A stretch of DNA of 64,000 nt from Hermatobates lingyangjiaoensis (lineage: Eukaryota > Arthropoda > Insecta > Hemiptera > Hermatobatidae), in contig JAPFBL010000104.1 of NCBI GenBank assembly GCA_026182355.1, forward strand, positions 3,217,501 to 3,281,500. Direction: 5' to 3'. The notes beneath the pieces are model-generated. The model worked only from the letters and a program-made list of their open reading frames with translations. It ran no database searches and had not been told where the DNA came from. This document shows positions 35,229 to 47,549 of this stretch, in pieces; position 1 is the stretch's first letter; each line of letters opens with the position of its first letter. The translations under genes were made by a program, and so were the position numbers.

Positions 35229-35902
35229 AGGAAAAAGATAACACCCGCTCAGAAAAAATTGGTATGTATGGATTTTTATAAAGGGGAAGGAAAATTATTT
35301 TATTAAATACTAAGAAGCCATAAAATTTCCAGTATAATAATTCTATAAAAGTCCAAAAATGTAAAAGATAATTCAAAATTGAAATCTTTGGGATGAAGAT
35401 TAATAAATGTAATTATCGTACATCCTTAATTATAAATTATCTTAAAGCGACATTGTTTCTACGATGTTTATGGTATTTTTCAGAGAAAATAAGTGTATTT
35501 TTCTGGTTTAAATTTGAAAATTTGACTCAAATGTTCAATATAGAATTAGGTCAAGTAAACGAGGTAAGAAATCTTCTGGCTATTTGAACAAAAGTCATGT
35601 TCTCTTGTAGGAGATTATTTTTAATCAAGAAATGATCACTTTGGTTTTTCAAAAATATAATTACTGCTGTAGTTATACTAATGAGATTATTTGCATAAGC
35701 TGTGTGATGTACAAAAATAAGCTTATATATTGATAAGTCGATCAATCACTCTCAGTACTACCTCAGGAATAAAAGACTAATAAACATCTCCCATTTAGAT
35801 GTTTACATTATGCCTAAATGAGACGTTATAATTATATACCCAAGAAGTTTGATATTAAGTTTACTTATAGTAAAGTTGAGTGTAGGCCACTCCAGATTTT
35901 TA
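35229..35902 (+). repeat. Dispersed repeat, copy 2 (pair with 128-806)
   Basis: Direct-orientation partner of 128-806 with the same terminus (tatagtaaagttgagtgtag through gccactccagattttt). Substitutions and indels are spread evenly, so the two copies are not a recent duplication. Confidence 0.75.
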
Positions 35903-36949
35903 ATACTTAATTTTTGTTGCCATTTGTTTTTGTTTATTTTTTTAGTTTTAATTAAAATAGTTTCTATTTAATTTTATTGAGTTAGTTGTTAGTAAGAATG
36001 AAATTTTAAAAAAAGTTGGGGTATAAAGAAAGCATTAAAAGGTAAGAACACAAGTTATGAAGGTAAAGCGGCATATATATTTTTAATTATTGACGATGTA
36101 TGATAGTGAGGGTTTGATAAATAGGGTTTCGCTGATTTGCAGTTTATAGTTTCATTTTCTTTTCTAAATGGAGTTTTCCATATACAAGATGTGAGAATTA
36201 GAAATTGGTTGAAGAATAAAATTAGATTTTCACAGTGATTGAAGAGGAAGAAATTATAGCAATGAGCTTTAAGTTGGACTAAGCGAAAAAGTTCAAAATG
36301 ATTCATTAAATTCAAATTAAATAATATAAATGGAAAAAATACTGTAGCTAAGTACTGGTGAATAGAAGCTTTAATTTCATTGAAACAGTTTTAAGTATTC
36401 GAAGCAGATAAGGGACAACATTAAGCAATTGAGTGAGCAGGCCTTTATAAACTGGAAGAATTGAATATTGAAATCAGTTGTGGGCTATTCTTTTGCATAT
36501 GGATCAGAGCAATCAGCAAAGACCGGACAGCAAGCCCATGCAGTCAATGGTCCTTTGCAACCTACTAACTTTCAGCAATCAATACCCAAACGAGAGTTGA
36601 TTTTGTAAATGCCCTTTGCCTCAATCAGCTTAAATCAAGCATTAAGCTGCGTAAGCTTTTCAATTTTCAACAATTAAGTTTTAAGAGGTTATTTAGATAT
36701 TCATCTAGTTGAAATTTTGCTTTGAAAGAGTAATATATGTAAAAAGATAAACTATTGGTAAACAATAAATAAATACACATACTCACAGTCTGTAATTTCC
36801 GGTTTAATCGTTTTCAGGAGTGACGAGGGTAAAGTAGGTATTTACCATTTAAATAAAAAGTGTATATATAAAATCGAAATTGTTATGTTTTAGACATGAA
36901 TTATAAGCATCTTCGTAAAACAAATTGACCTATGTAAATAAGTGAATTA
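35903..36949. other. Unassigned AT-rich DNA
   Basis: No supportable feature; a 86-codon minus-strand ORF (36055-36315) has no motif. Confidence 0.5.
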
Positions 36950-37170
36950 GGGGAAATTTCACCTGGAGACAAGTTGGGATTTAGGAAGGAAAACATTTTT
37001 CTTAGAATCTCAGGCGGAGAAGAGGGTAAGGAGTTTTATTTATGCAGGATTAGTGACAGGCATGCTGGGCTCAATCAATACTTCTAATCCGCATACCTGC
37101 TGAGGTACTGCTACACCCAAAGTCTTTTCAGCCGCCTGTCTCTTGAGATTATTTAACATGTACTACCTCA
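36950..37170. other. GC-richer island with purine-to-pyrimidine switch
   Basis: The plus strand is G/A-rich from about 36960 to 37060 and C/T-rich from about 37070 to 37160. No ORF. Same pattern as the other islands listed. Confidence 0.45.
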
Positions 37171-38529
37171 GCATTACTATTCAATGAAGATTATTATTTC
37201 CAGAGAAATTAGTATAGAGTCAATTATTACTTAGAACGTTCTGTAGTTTGCTTTATTTATTTCCGACTTCTTTCATCTACAAGGGCATCTGCACTTTAGA
37301 AGTCACTCTCTTGAAGAGGAGTTTCCCTTTATGATGGGTGGCGTAAAAATGGATTACACCATGCAACATACGGAGTAGTATAAATTTATCTGGTTTAAAT
37401 TGTAATAGGTTAATACATCAATGAAAAAAGTCTTTTCAAGTTATGATCCTCCTTTGCCCTCAGTTAAGTAAATGAGTATGCCTCTCATTTTTATTTGAGA
37501 AACAAGGCATCTGAGAGAGGCCATTTAGATATCAAGGAACATCCTAAAGAAAATATGTTTCACTATTCAGTAACAATGAAAGCAAGAAGAAAAAAAAATA
37601 AAAACTGCAAATTTGTAAAAGTACATAATTTATATTTTTATGAGTAAAAATTGCACGTAAAAAATATTAAAAGATGTACATAAACATTTTTCGTTAAAAT
37701 GTTTTAAAACTAAGTTTATGTGAAAAAAATTTTTAAACAACCATTGAAACTTTGGTTTTATTAATTTTGTGTAATTGAATTGGTAATTATGAATGAACCC
37801 CCTCTAATACTCACTAGCATCCATGCCTCCAAATATCATTTCACAAATTTATCAATTCCTTTCTTAATGAATGCCGGGCTACTAACTTTTCATAATATTG
37901 TTACTATTTTTTGCAAAATGTAACACTTTAAGTTACGTCTACACTTAAAGGCTATCATCTTTAACCAAAAAGTTTGACTAATTTACTTGACACCAATTTT
38001 AGTTACTGGGGAACCACTATATTGGGTTTATTGTAAATCAAAGGTGATGTACCTTAAGTTTTACGTCACTCAGGTTTATTAGAGTGAGGATTTCTAACGA
38101 TGTATGACATCGTCATACTTGGATTGTCAGGGATGTTAATATATCTTCAATATGAAAAGATAGAAAATATAACTCGGAAACAATGCGATGCAGTGATTAT
38201 TGAAAGACTATATTTAATGTTTACGCTGAGAAAATGAAGCATAATGAGTTTGAGACCAGGAGTATATATCAGTAAATAATAAATTTATAAATTCATGATA
38301 AAATATAAATTGTAAGAAAATTAAAAGTCTTTTAAAAAATAATTAAACAAGTTTAAAGCAGAGAAAAAAAATTGATATACTCGTAATATTAGACAGAGAA
38401 CAGAGAAAAAGGTATCTTCAGACGTCTGATATTGTAAAAGCTTAAAAGCTACAAACCCATGATTTTAAGTTTTTGCCAGCATGCAGTGGTTAAAAATATG
38501 TTTAAAACTTTCACACAAAAAAAATAAAT
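37171..38529. other. Unassigned AT-rich DNA
   Basis: No supportable feature. Confidence 0.5.
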
Positions 38530-38710
38530 GAATCAGAGAGAGCACGAACTCATGGTGGAGTATCAGGCTAACCGTAAGCGGCAATTACAGTGACCCGAAG
38601 TAATCCAATTAGAACACTTCTCTAGCACGTTTAGCTCCATTTCTCTCTGTGGCTGGACAATTAAAGCAAGACCTACAGCTTCTCTTCACCTCCAAGTTAT
38701 CCTTGGTTTT
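38530..38710. other. GC-richer island with purine-to-pyrimidine switch
   Basis: Starts gagagagcacgaactcatgg and is G/A-rich on the plus strand to about 38610, then C/T-rich to 38705. No ORF. Confidence 0.45.
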
Positions 38711-39299
38711 AAGTCAGAAGGAACAAATTTAAAGATCACTTTGAGAAACAATTAATTAGACTATTGGTTTTCCATAAATATTTCAATTTTTTTTTAACTT
38801 GATATAAAGTTAAGTTTGTACAGGTACAAACATTGTACAGAGTCAGTTCAAAACCTAAATTTGAAACTATTTCTAGATAGGTTTATTTCAATCAGAGAAA
38901 ATTATGATAGGAACAATGCAACTGTTGTTATTTGACAGTTAGGTCAAAACCCAAAGGTTATCACAATCATGGTAAAATATATTTCAATCAGAAGTGTAAA
39001 TATAGAAATGAGTTAATATTTTTGAGCTTAGTTCAGAACTTAAAATAAAAACTCAGGTGTTAAATTGCTTATAGGTTGTCATAGTTCAATCAGAATTATG
39101 ATGTAAGAAACAATGACGTTAGTCCTTCTTAACTGATATTGTTAAAACAAATATGGAAAGAGGTTTATTTGGATGGCTTACTTGAAATGAACCTATAATA
39201 TAGAAATATTAGGAAAAAGCAAAATGTTTAGCGGCTCCTTTATTGCTGTGAATAATGATACGTGATATTAATCAGATACGGTAACTTTAGCACAAAGTC

Positions 39300-39560
39300 C
39301 CTCTAGAGAGAGTGTTACAAGAGGAAGTAAGTTAGGAAAGGTCACTGATTTGATAGAAGATAGAACACTAGAGCAACAAAGCGCTAAAGAACCACTTGCA
39401 GTGATTGGCTGCAGCTCCTCTTCAGCCCTCACCTAACTCACCCTTTGTCCTCTTCCATCGTCCTTAATGGACCAGCCACTTGACTTTCCACTCGTACTTT
39501 GTTTTACCAAACAAAACCACGACCCTTTACATTGACCCTCGCTGTCTCTGTCTCTCTCGC
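39300..39560. other. GC-richer island with purine-to-pyrimidine switch
   Basis: G/A-rich on the plus strand from 39300 to about 39395 (aagaggaagtaagttagg), then strongly C/T-rich to about 39560 (ccctcacctaactcaccc; tctctctcgctctctccc). The two sides share a weak inverted similarity. No ORF. Confidence 0.5.
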
Positions 39561-39684
39561 TCTCTCCCTCCCTTCTTAAGTGTTGATGTAACTTTCATTA
39601 AAAGTAATCAAGTTTTCTTTTGTTTGATAAAATATTTATTTAACTTTCTATTTTACCTGCTGCAAACTCTTGGAGTCTTTTACT

Positions 39685-39800
39685 TCATTGTAAGTAAAGT
39701 ACAACGATCTATCTAAAGGAAATTCGATCTCGAGATATTGACAGATTTACATGTTTTGGAATCTCCAAAGTAGTTTTTGATGTATCTGTTACGACAAAGT
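39685..39800 (-). repeat. Dispersed repeat with palindromic end, terminal fragment
   Basis: Inverted relative to 34630-34745: gtaagtaaagt at the left, then ttcgatctcgagatattgac, ttacatgttttggaatctcc. Only the terminal ~110 bp are kept, directly before the satellite array. Confidence 0.65.
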
Positions 39801-39814
39801 TATCTGTTCATTTA

Positions 39815-42530
39815 ATAAATTAAGCTATTCTCACAGGAATACTATGAGGATTAAAACATTTATCAAATTAAGTAAACTTATCATATTAGTAATCACATTT
39901 GAGTATTGTCAAGCGACATCTTTGAAAATAAAAAGAAAAAAATTTGAAAATGTACTACATATAAATTTTTTACGTTTTACTACATATAAAGATATCTTCA
40001 CACAAATACCATGAAAATGAAAAATTTTATCATACATTGTGTATTCGTCTTGTTCTTTTGACTATTCTAACATGACAACAATGAAAATGAAAAAAATTAC
40101 CAAATTCAGCAACCCTAGCGTCTAGATACGATAGTATCAAGAATAATAATCAAGAATTTATACGAATACAAGATTCGTAGCGTATTCACAATTTTACTTC
40201 TATCACTCAAATATGCATAAAAAGGAAAAATTTGTCAAATTAAGCAAATATACCGTATAAGTCTTAGCATTTGTACCATTCTCACACGAATTCTATCAAA
40301 ATGAAAATTTTTTTTAGAAATTTCCCGTATTATTCCTTATATTGCAACTATTCTTGCAAAAATACTAAGAAAATGGAAAATTTTATCAAATTCTTCAACT
40401 TATCATATTACTCTTCACGTTTTGACTACTCTCAGATGAATACTATGAAAATGGAATAATTATTAAATTAAGCACAGTTACCATATTAGTCATCACCTTT
40501 TGACTTTTCTCAAGCGACATTCAAGAAAATAAAAGAAAATATAAAATCTAGAAAATTTACTGCACTATATTTCAACTATTCTCACACAAATACTATGAAT
40601 ATGAAAAATTTTCTCAAATTTATCAAACGTATATTAGCAATCATGTCGTTTTTACTATTTAACGTGATAAATATGAAAATTAAAAAAAAATCCCAAATTC
40701 AGCACACCTAGCATATTACTGCTAATGCTTTGACTTCTCTCACAGGAATACTATGAAAACAGAAATATTTTGTCAAATTAAGTAAACATACTGTATTAGC
40801 CCTAGCATTTGAAGGAACTATTCTCACACGAATTCCATCAAAATAAAAAAAAATTACAAAATTTTCAAAATTTCCAGTATTATTCTTCACCTTTCCACTG
40901 ATCTCACACGAATACTATGAAAATTAAAAAAATTATGAAATTCTTCTAATTTATCATCTTATTGATCTCGTTTTGACTACTATCACACGAATATTATGGA
41001 AATGGAAAAATTTATCAAATTAATTGAGCCCACCATATTAGGAATCACATTTGACTATTAGCAAGCGATTTCTTTGAAAATAAAAAAAAAAATATTTAAA
41101 TTTTGAAAATTTACTATTTTCACATTTGACTATTATCAAGCGATTTCTTTGAAAATAAAAAAAATATTTAAATTTTGAAAATTTACTGCATTAAATTTTA
41201 CTCTTTGATTATTTTGATAGGAATAATGTAAAAATAAAATATTATATAACATTTTTCCAACTTTTCGTATTTGTCTTGTCGCTTTGAATACTCTAACGCG
41301 ACTATTTAGAAAATAAAAAAAAAATTACAAATTCAGCAAACATAGAATATTACTTGTTCACCCTCTGACTATTCTCACACGAGTAGTAAGAAAATGGAAT
41401 AAATGTTCAAACTAAGGAAACTTACCGTATTATTATTATTGTTACTATTTTGAGATGAATTCTATGAAAATGAATTATATGAAAAAATGAAATTTTTCAA
41501 ATTTCCAGTATTACCCTTCACATTTAAACTATTCTCACTCGAATACTATGAAAATTAAAATAAAATTTATCAAATTCTTCAAATTTATTATATCACTGAT
41601 CCGTTTTGACTACTCTCACACGATTACTACGGAAATGGACAAATTTATCAAATCAAGGAAACTTAACATATAAGTAATCATATTTGACTATTCTCAAGCG
41701 ACTTCTATGAAAATGAAAAAAAATTTGAAAATTTACTGCATTAAAATTCTTTTTTCATCTATTTTCACACGAATGGTATGAAAATGAAAAATATGATCAA
41801 ACTTAGTGTATTCGCCTTGTTGTTTTGACTATTCTAACATGACAACTATGGCAATGGAAAAAATTACCAAACTCAGCACAGCTAGATATTGGTAATATCT
41901 TGGTAATATTGGTAATATTGGTAATATTCTAGCACAGCTAGAATATTACTGTTCACGCTTTCACTTTTCTCACACGAACATGATTAAAAACGAAAAATTT
42001 GAAGAAATTAAGCAAATATAGCGTATTAGTCTTAGCATTTGTATTCTTCTCAGAGGAATTCTATGTAACTAAAAACAATCCTAATTTTGAAAATTTACCG
42101 TATTACTCTTTACCTTACTACTATTCTTACACGAATACTATGAAAATGGAAAATTTTATCAAATTCTTCAAACCTATCATATTACTCATCACGTTTTGAC
42201 TACTCTCAGATGATTATTACTATGAATATGGAATGATTTATCTAATTAATCAGAGTTACCATATTAGTCATCATCTTTTGACTATTCTCTCAAAATGAAA
42301 AATTTTCTCAAATGTATCAAATTTATATTATCGGTCTTGTCGTTTTTACTATTTAACATGATAAATACGAAAATGAAAAAAAAATTAGCTAATTTAGCAG
42401 AAATACACTGAGTATTTCATAATTTACAATGTGATAAAATTTTTCATTTTCATAATATTCCTGTGAAAATATTGGAAAAGTGATTTATTGCAGTAAATTT
42501 TTAAAAATTTATATTTATAGTTTGCCATTA
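39815..42530. repeat. Diverged ~78-bp satellite with ~600-bp higher-order structure
   Basis: About 35 degenerate head-to-tail monomers of roughly 70-85 bp, each with an anchor of the type gactattctcacacgaatac + tatgaaaatg, then an aaatttatcaaatt block and an AT-rich stretch. A variant anchor, caagcga, recurs at 39910, 40511, 41062 and 41694, i.e. every ~550-630 bp, and the order of variants between these marks is partly repeated, indicating about eight-monomer blocks. One unit (41062/41148) is locally duplicated, and 41885-41935 holds four copies of ttggtaata. The last unit, about 42430-42530, is inverted. ORFs inside are incidental. Confidence 0.85.
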
Positions 42531-42548
42531 ATAATAATTTGTTTATAT

Positions 42549-42829
42549 GTAGGGAAGCCAGGTTGGCTTCGTGTACCGGACTGGTAGATCCGGGATTTTA
42601 ATTCCCGGTCTAACCTTTGCATAAATCTGATCAAGGTGATTAATCTCATTAAGTGTCCCTTAAAGAGGCCGATGTCAGGTCCTTGTTATAGAAAATATAC
42701 TTGAATTAGACAAAATTTAGGACTCCCTAATTTGTAGAATGTTCATTGTGTGGTAACATTCACAAAGGGCCAATATTCGGTCTTTATATGTTCTCTTGTG
42801 GGACTGCCACAGCAACCTAACCTAACCTA
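42549..42829 (+). mobile_element. tRNA-derived SINE, decayed but long copy
   Basis: Begins agggaagccaggttggcttc, has a tRNA-like head with decayed boxes (gatccgggattttaattccc), then a body colinear with 2402-2726 in the opposite orientation: the cattgtgtggt block, acaaagggccaat, tgttctcttgtgggactgcc, and a tail aacctaacctaacct. No clear target duplication. It sits directly after the satellite. Confidence 0.82.
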
Positions 42830-43169
42830 TGATTTTTTTATCTATTTTTTTACTTTTTGCTGTCTTCATTCAAACTATGTCAGTAATTTTTCTAAATATA
42901 TTCGTAGTAGCTCTGAGGTACTAATAAGTTAATACTACAGTAAGCATTGAAACATATATTGTTGATTTAACAATTTTTAAAGGTATATACAAGTATTACT
43001 GTAGTCATTATTCTATGGATACGCATTTAAAAATATTAATGACTAATTAAACATAAATTATTTAAACAGAAGTTTTAGAAAAAAGTAAATATTTGAAGAT
43101 ATTATCAAAAAATTTTAAGTTACATTAAAAAGAAACGTAGAAAAAAAGAAAATATTTGATAGTTAATAA

Positions 43170-43320
43170 AGTTGAAAGAGGAAAGTGATAAATGAGACGG
43201 GATTGACAGGTCAATAACAGGCGAGCTTCTTCTCCTAAAATTTCACTTTGTCCTCATCTTGAGCTCAAATGATATATTGCATCTGCCTGACAAGAATTAA
43301 TTTCTGTCTCCACTCCGAAC
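43170..43320. other. GC-richer island with purine-to-pyrimidine switch
   Basis: G/A-rich on the plus strand from 43170 to about 43226, then C/T-rich to about 43318. No ORF. The smallest and weakest of the seven islands. Confidence 0.4.
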
Positions 43321-43699
43321 GGTATTTTTATAAGTATACAATTTAAAATGACGACAAACCTAATGCATTTTTCAAACGGTTTGATGTATAATTAATTGCT
43401 AGCTCCTGTATATATTTTTTTTATCCCCAGTTTTAAAAACCAGGTAAAGTCAGATAAGCCTGTTTTTTAAACATACAATATATAGCTACATTTTACCATT
43501 GGATCAATTAGACTTTTCAAAACCAATTCTTTTTTAAATAAATAGCTAAAAAGAAAGGTTTATATTACTATTGTCATTGGGTAATCTAGGGGATATCATG
43601 CTCATCTCTGTTGCAAGACTTAAAATTTTAAAATGACAGAGGAAAAATTTGATGTAGCAACACGAATTTTGGAGAAAAACTATCTAATTAAACTAAGTA

Positions 43700-44409
43700 T
43701 CTAATTTAATATGCTTTTTATGCCCCTTTGTCCAGTTGGATTGAGCCTATTAGACTCAATAAACCTGATTGTTTTAAATAATTGTTTTCTTCTGATCCAT
43801 TCATTAATGACATATATAAGAAAGCTCTTTGGTGTTGTTTATAATGGACCAGACGCTGAAAAGGGGAGTGGCCCACCTTACTCGTATTCCTCTGCATTCC
43901 CGTGTACAATGAGTATTTTAGACTTAACTAAGCCCAGCTATCCTACTCTCCTTTCATCTGTTGTCTTCTTCATACAAAGCTGTACAGTTCTGGTCAAAAA
44001 GCCTCCAGTCAGCTCAAGGTTTGTTTCGACTGAACTTTTTTCAAACTACCTCGTTCCTCTGTATTCCTTTGTGCCCAGGCACCCTTGTAAAAGTTAACTT
44101 ATTTTTACAGGTTTTATTATTATTTTTCACCTATCAGGACATCAGACAAGAGCTCCGTTCTTAAAACATGAAAGAATCTAATGCATGTTTGAATTTGAAG
44201 AGAATGCTGCGTAAACCAAAAGGATTTTCATCAGGCATTCCTGTCTCAATAACAGGGTCATCTGCATACCCTTGCATATCATAAGCATCATTATTAAGAC
44301 TATCCATCAAGTCATGCACAACTAACCACCGAATAGAGACAACATCAAAACTTTCCTCAAGACAGCCGTACTGGAGACAATCTGAGTTGAGCTGGATTCT
44401 AACTATCAT
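43700..44409 (-). pseudogene. Non-LTR retrotransposon remnant: RT motif, RNase H, C-terminus
   Basis: Three minus-strand segments in the order expected for an RNase H-bearing LINE. At 44409-44161 an open frame gives SDCLQYGCLEESFDVV then VVHDLMDSLNNDAYD and QGYADDPVI, the region from the GxPQG-like motif to the catalytic YADD box of I/R1/Jockey-type RTs. At about 44100-43940 the frame gives VNLYKGAWAQRNTEERGSLKK, a corrupted WVPGHKGIxGNExAD RNase H motif. At about 43860-43711, FQRLVHYKQHQRAFLYMSLM followed by LLSLIGSI matches the C-terminal LLTGHCPL region. YADD and RNase H motifs are normally over 1 kb apart but here about 100-200 bp, so a large internal deletion has occurred. Plus-strand ORFs here are shadows. 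The exact clade cannot be fixed by eye. Confidence 0.7.
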
Positions 44410-45399
44410 TCATTATTCTCTCTTTACATTGTTTTGATGCATTCTATATTTCATGACCAAAACATCTACCAATTAGTTCTGATTCAATCGATTGATCAAA
44501 CTCATGTTAACAAAACTGCTTTAATATCTAAAAAGTAGCCCAAAATGATTCCTTTAAGTTTTAAAGAATTTTTGATTTTCTTAATCAATGGTTTTGAAAC
44601 AGACTCTGTTGATTTACTCTTGAGATAAATATGTTATCCCTTATAAAAAAGACTATTTGCAGATATTATTTCATAATTTTACAGATAGAAGTTAACAGTT
44701 GTTAGATTTAGTGTAATATTACTCTACCAATACGTTATGAAACAATAATGAATACAACATTTTAAAATAATTAAGTCATCAAAAATGTGGTTAAAATTAG
44801 TAGCCATTTGTCATAATGAAGAAAAATTATTTTTTTCATATTTCAGTATTAATCAAAAACAATGGCTCTTTATATCCCACCAAGAGCTATATATATACTT
44901 ACTATTAAAATTTGTTAAAGCGATCGACACATAGATTGATCACAGCCATCCATCTCAAACTGAAAAATATAACAAGATTTATGCTTGTCCTTTTATAAAT
45001 TTAAGAATTAAATGTTACATATCATTATAACTCATGGAAATATCTAAATTTTAATTTCTTAATATACAGAAATTCTTATTGACTAAAATTTTACAAACAA
45101 TTATTGCCAGTATATACAAATACAACAAGCACAGCAGTTATTCGTTATCCGAAGTTGAGACATCAGTTTTGTAATCTATATTGCCAATTACGGTATAATC
45201 ATTCTTTGTATTTTTGTATAACATACTTATTTAAAACGATTTTTTTCTATGAACCGTTTTCATTTTTTGATAGTTAGCCATTAAGCATAAAAAAAATTCG
45301 AAAAATAACATCTACCAGAAAGTTGTTTTTCAATAAAAAGTATTCTGCTCATCCTCTCACATGGTGCTATTTTTTGGTGTAATTTAATTATGATGGGTC
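44410..45399. other. Unassigned AT-rich DNA
   Basis: No supportable feature. Confidence 0.5.
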
Positions 45400-45885
45400 A
45401 AATAGTGTGGCCAGTATCGTGTCCACAAGCTTTTAGAATCAATCATAAGTACAAATGTTTAAAATTTATTATAAAAAATACGTTTTTCGTTGCTTTAAAA
45501 AGATTTTTTTTTAAGTAATTTGCTTATCAATTTCACAGTACACACTTCCAAAGTTTCAACACTTCAAATTTAATAATTTTTTAAATAAACTATTGTCTGA
45601 AGTGATATTTTGAATAGAGACGAGGATTAAGCATGATCAAATCATGATTATCTAACAACACCTGAGCACTAATACAAATACTATACTATAGGGCAACTAT
45701 TTGAGTAAAATATGAATTGGAATCATCCAACGATGTGTCCTGTAGCGTTCACTTGATCTCTTAGACACACACCCTCCCATCATCAAAGAAACATCCAAAA
45801 CGACTTTTTAAAAAAGTCAACATTTTTAGGGCACATTTTTTCATGGCACATATATTTTGCTTACAATAAAGTAAAATTAACAGAT
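45400..45885 (+). repeat. Dispersed repeat with palindromic end, diverged copy
   Basis: Colinear with 34225-34745: gtatcgtgtccacaagcttt, the tttattataaaaaatacg block, gagtaaaatatgaattggaa, gtcctgtagcgttcact, acacaccctcccatcatc, and the degraded terminal palindrome cttacaataaagt. Confidence 0.65.
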
Positions 45886-46353
45886 AAATTTAAAAAGTTA
45901 TGATTGTGGTTAAATTACTGCATGATCAATTATGCATGCAGTAATTTTTCAGATTACAATCGTCATTCCACTATAACAATCTTTTTATATTGTAATAGAC
46001 AAAGTAACTATTATGAAATTACTTTCACAAATCACAATGACGTAGTTGCTCACCAATGATATTGAATATCTGATACTGATGCCTTCAAAATACTAAATTT
46101 TATTCATAGATGTAACCAACAAATAATAACTTGGTTAATTATTTTCAATATTTATTTCAAAATGAATCTTCACAAAATGTTGCTGATAAATCAGAAATTG
46201 AGTTCTATTAACAGTTACAGATATATATTGCATTCATGAACCAAATCCTCATTAAGAGTGAACATTGACGCAACTATCAAACGATTAAACCAAAGATCAA
46301 TCTTTGTTAACGACTTTCAATGCAGAATCAATCAATTGATGGAGCTTCTAGAT

Positions 46354-46856
46354 CAGTGGTTTTCAACCTGTGATCCGCGGATCACTGGTGATCCGTGACG
46401 TTTACCCAGGGGATCCGCAAGACCTACAGATTCACAATGTGCAATTAATGTATTATCAATGTGTACACGTCAATGTAAGTACAGTAGCACACTATCAATG
46501 TAATTAGTGCATCTTATCAAGATAACTCGTCGTTCACATCTAAAACCAGCAACTTTTGGTAACGTTAGGGAAGAACTGCGAGCCAAAATTTGAGTCGGGC
46601 AGTTCAGTTATGATGACGACCAACGTCATTTAATTGAAACATTTAATTTAGCCAATACGTGACGCTCTGATTGTTTACTTCTTGTGTATCAGCTGTATTG
46701 TATGTTTAAATTTACCTCGAGCTCGCTCAACCAAAAGAGGTACAATAGGTAGTTATATATACTTATATATACATGTATATTTATGTACAAGGGGATCCGC
46801 AAGAATAAATAAGCTCCTCGGCGGATCCGCGCCTGCAAAAAGGTTGAAAAGCACTG
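46354..46856. mobile_element. Non-autonomous hAT element (MITE) with 8-bp target duplication
   Basis: 503 bp. Left end cagtggttttcaacctgtga; right end reverse-complemented cagtgcttttcaaccttttt, giving 16-bp inverted repeats with one mismatch. Perfect 8-bp direct repeats ttctagat flank it at 46346-46353 and 46857-46864, the target size of hAT transposons, and CAGTG termini are characteristic. Several gatccgcgg-type subterminal motifs are present near both ends. No transposase ORF, so it depends on an autonomous hAT. Confidence 0.9.
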
Positions 46857-47199
46857 TTCTAGATGATGGAAGGACAGGTTGATAGCGTGATTGTTGTAAA
46901 GGTAGCGTTACTGAATAAAGAAGCAACACTGAGTGACTATGCCTTTCAACTTCCACAATCACACTTAGAAAAGGGGAATGCTTTAAATGTCGAGAAAACG
47001 AGGTGAATGGATATCTTAGTAGTCAAGCCATAGTTAATTAAAAGCGAATATAGATACGGATGCAAAAATGGGCTGTTGTGTATGATTGCTAATTAATCCT
47101 TAGGTTGTGCAATGAAATTTGTCAAACTTTATTTTTGGTTTCCCTGATAACCAAATATAAACTATATAACTATACTGACATAAATATTGATAAAAGTAT

Positions 47200-47325
47200 C
47201 GACCGTGGAATAGAAGCAAAACTAATATTTATCGGGACTCGGTCAGTTCTTCAGGTTCAAATTAAACTCTCATTGCCAACGTTTCGGTTTTTATTTAAAA
47301 CCTTTTTCATAGGTAGAAGTATAAA
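47200..47325 (-). mobile_element. Penelope-type non-coding end (pLTR family A), second copy
   Basis: Near-identical to 22115-22205: cgggactcggtcagttcttc, caaattaaactctcattgcc, aacgtttcgg, and tttttcatagg. Just left, aaaagtatcgaccgtgg (47194-47210) is the inverse of the boundary piece at 22329. No ORF. Read on the minus strand it has CCTATGA ... CCGAAACG, a weaker version of the hammerhead-like core. Confidence 0.65.
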
Positions 47326-47549
47326 TTTTGAAACAGAAAAACTAAGTATTACATTACAAATTATTTTACAAAGAAAATGAGTCTGTGGATTTTAGTAACA
47401 ACTGAAGTCTATATACTGATATAACTACATAACTCTGATAACTATATAACCATATAAATGATCAGTCCCGAGCATGAAGAATGTCATGTAATCATTAAAG
47501 ATCCAATAAATCAGTTTGATACCATTATAAAAGTCCGTCTTACCATGTA

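Noticed and set aside
42425..42830. Possible host gene or ncRNA after the satellite
   Set aside because: The first part is an inverted satellite monomer and the remainder is a decayed SINE.
43711..44164. Plus-strand 128- and 67-codon ORFs
   Set aside because: The minus strand of the same DNA carries RNase H and C-terminal motifs of a non-LTR element, so these are shadows.
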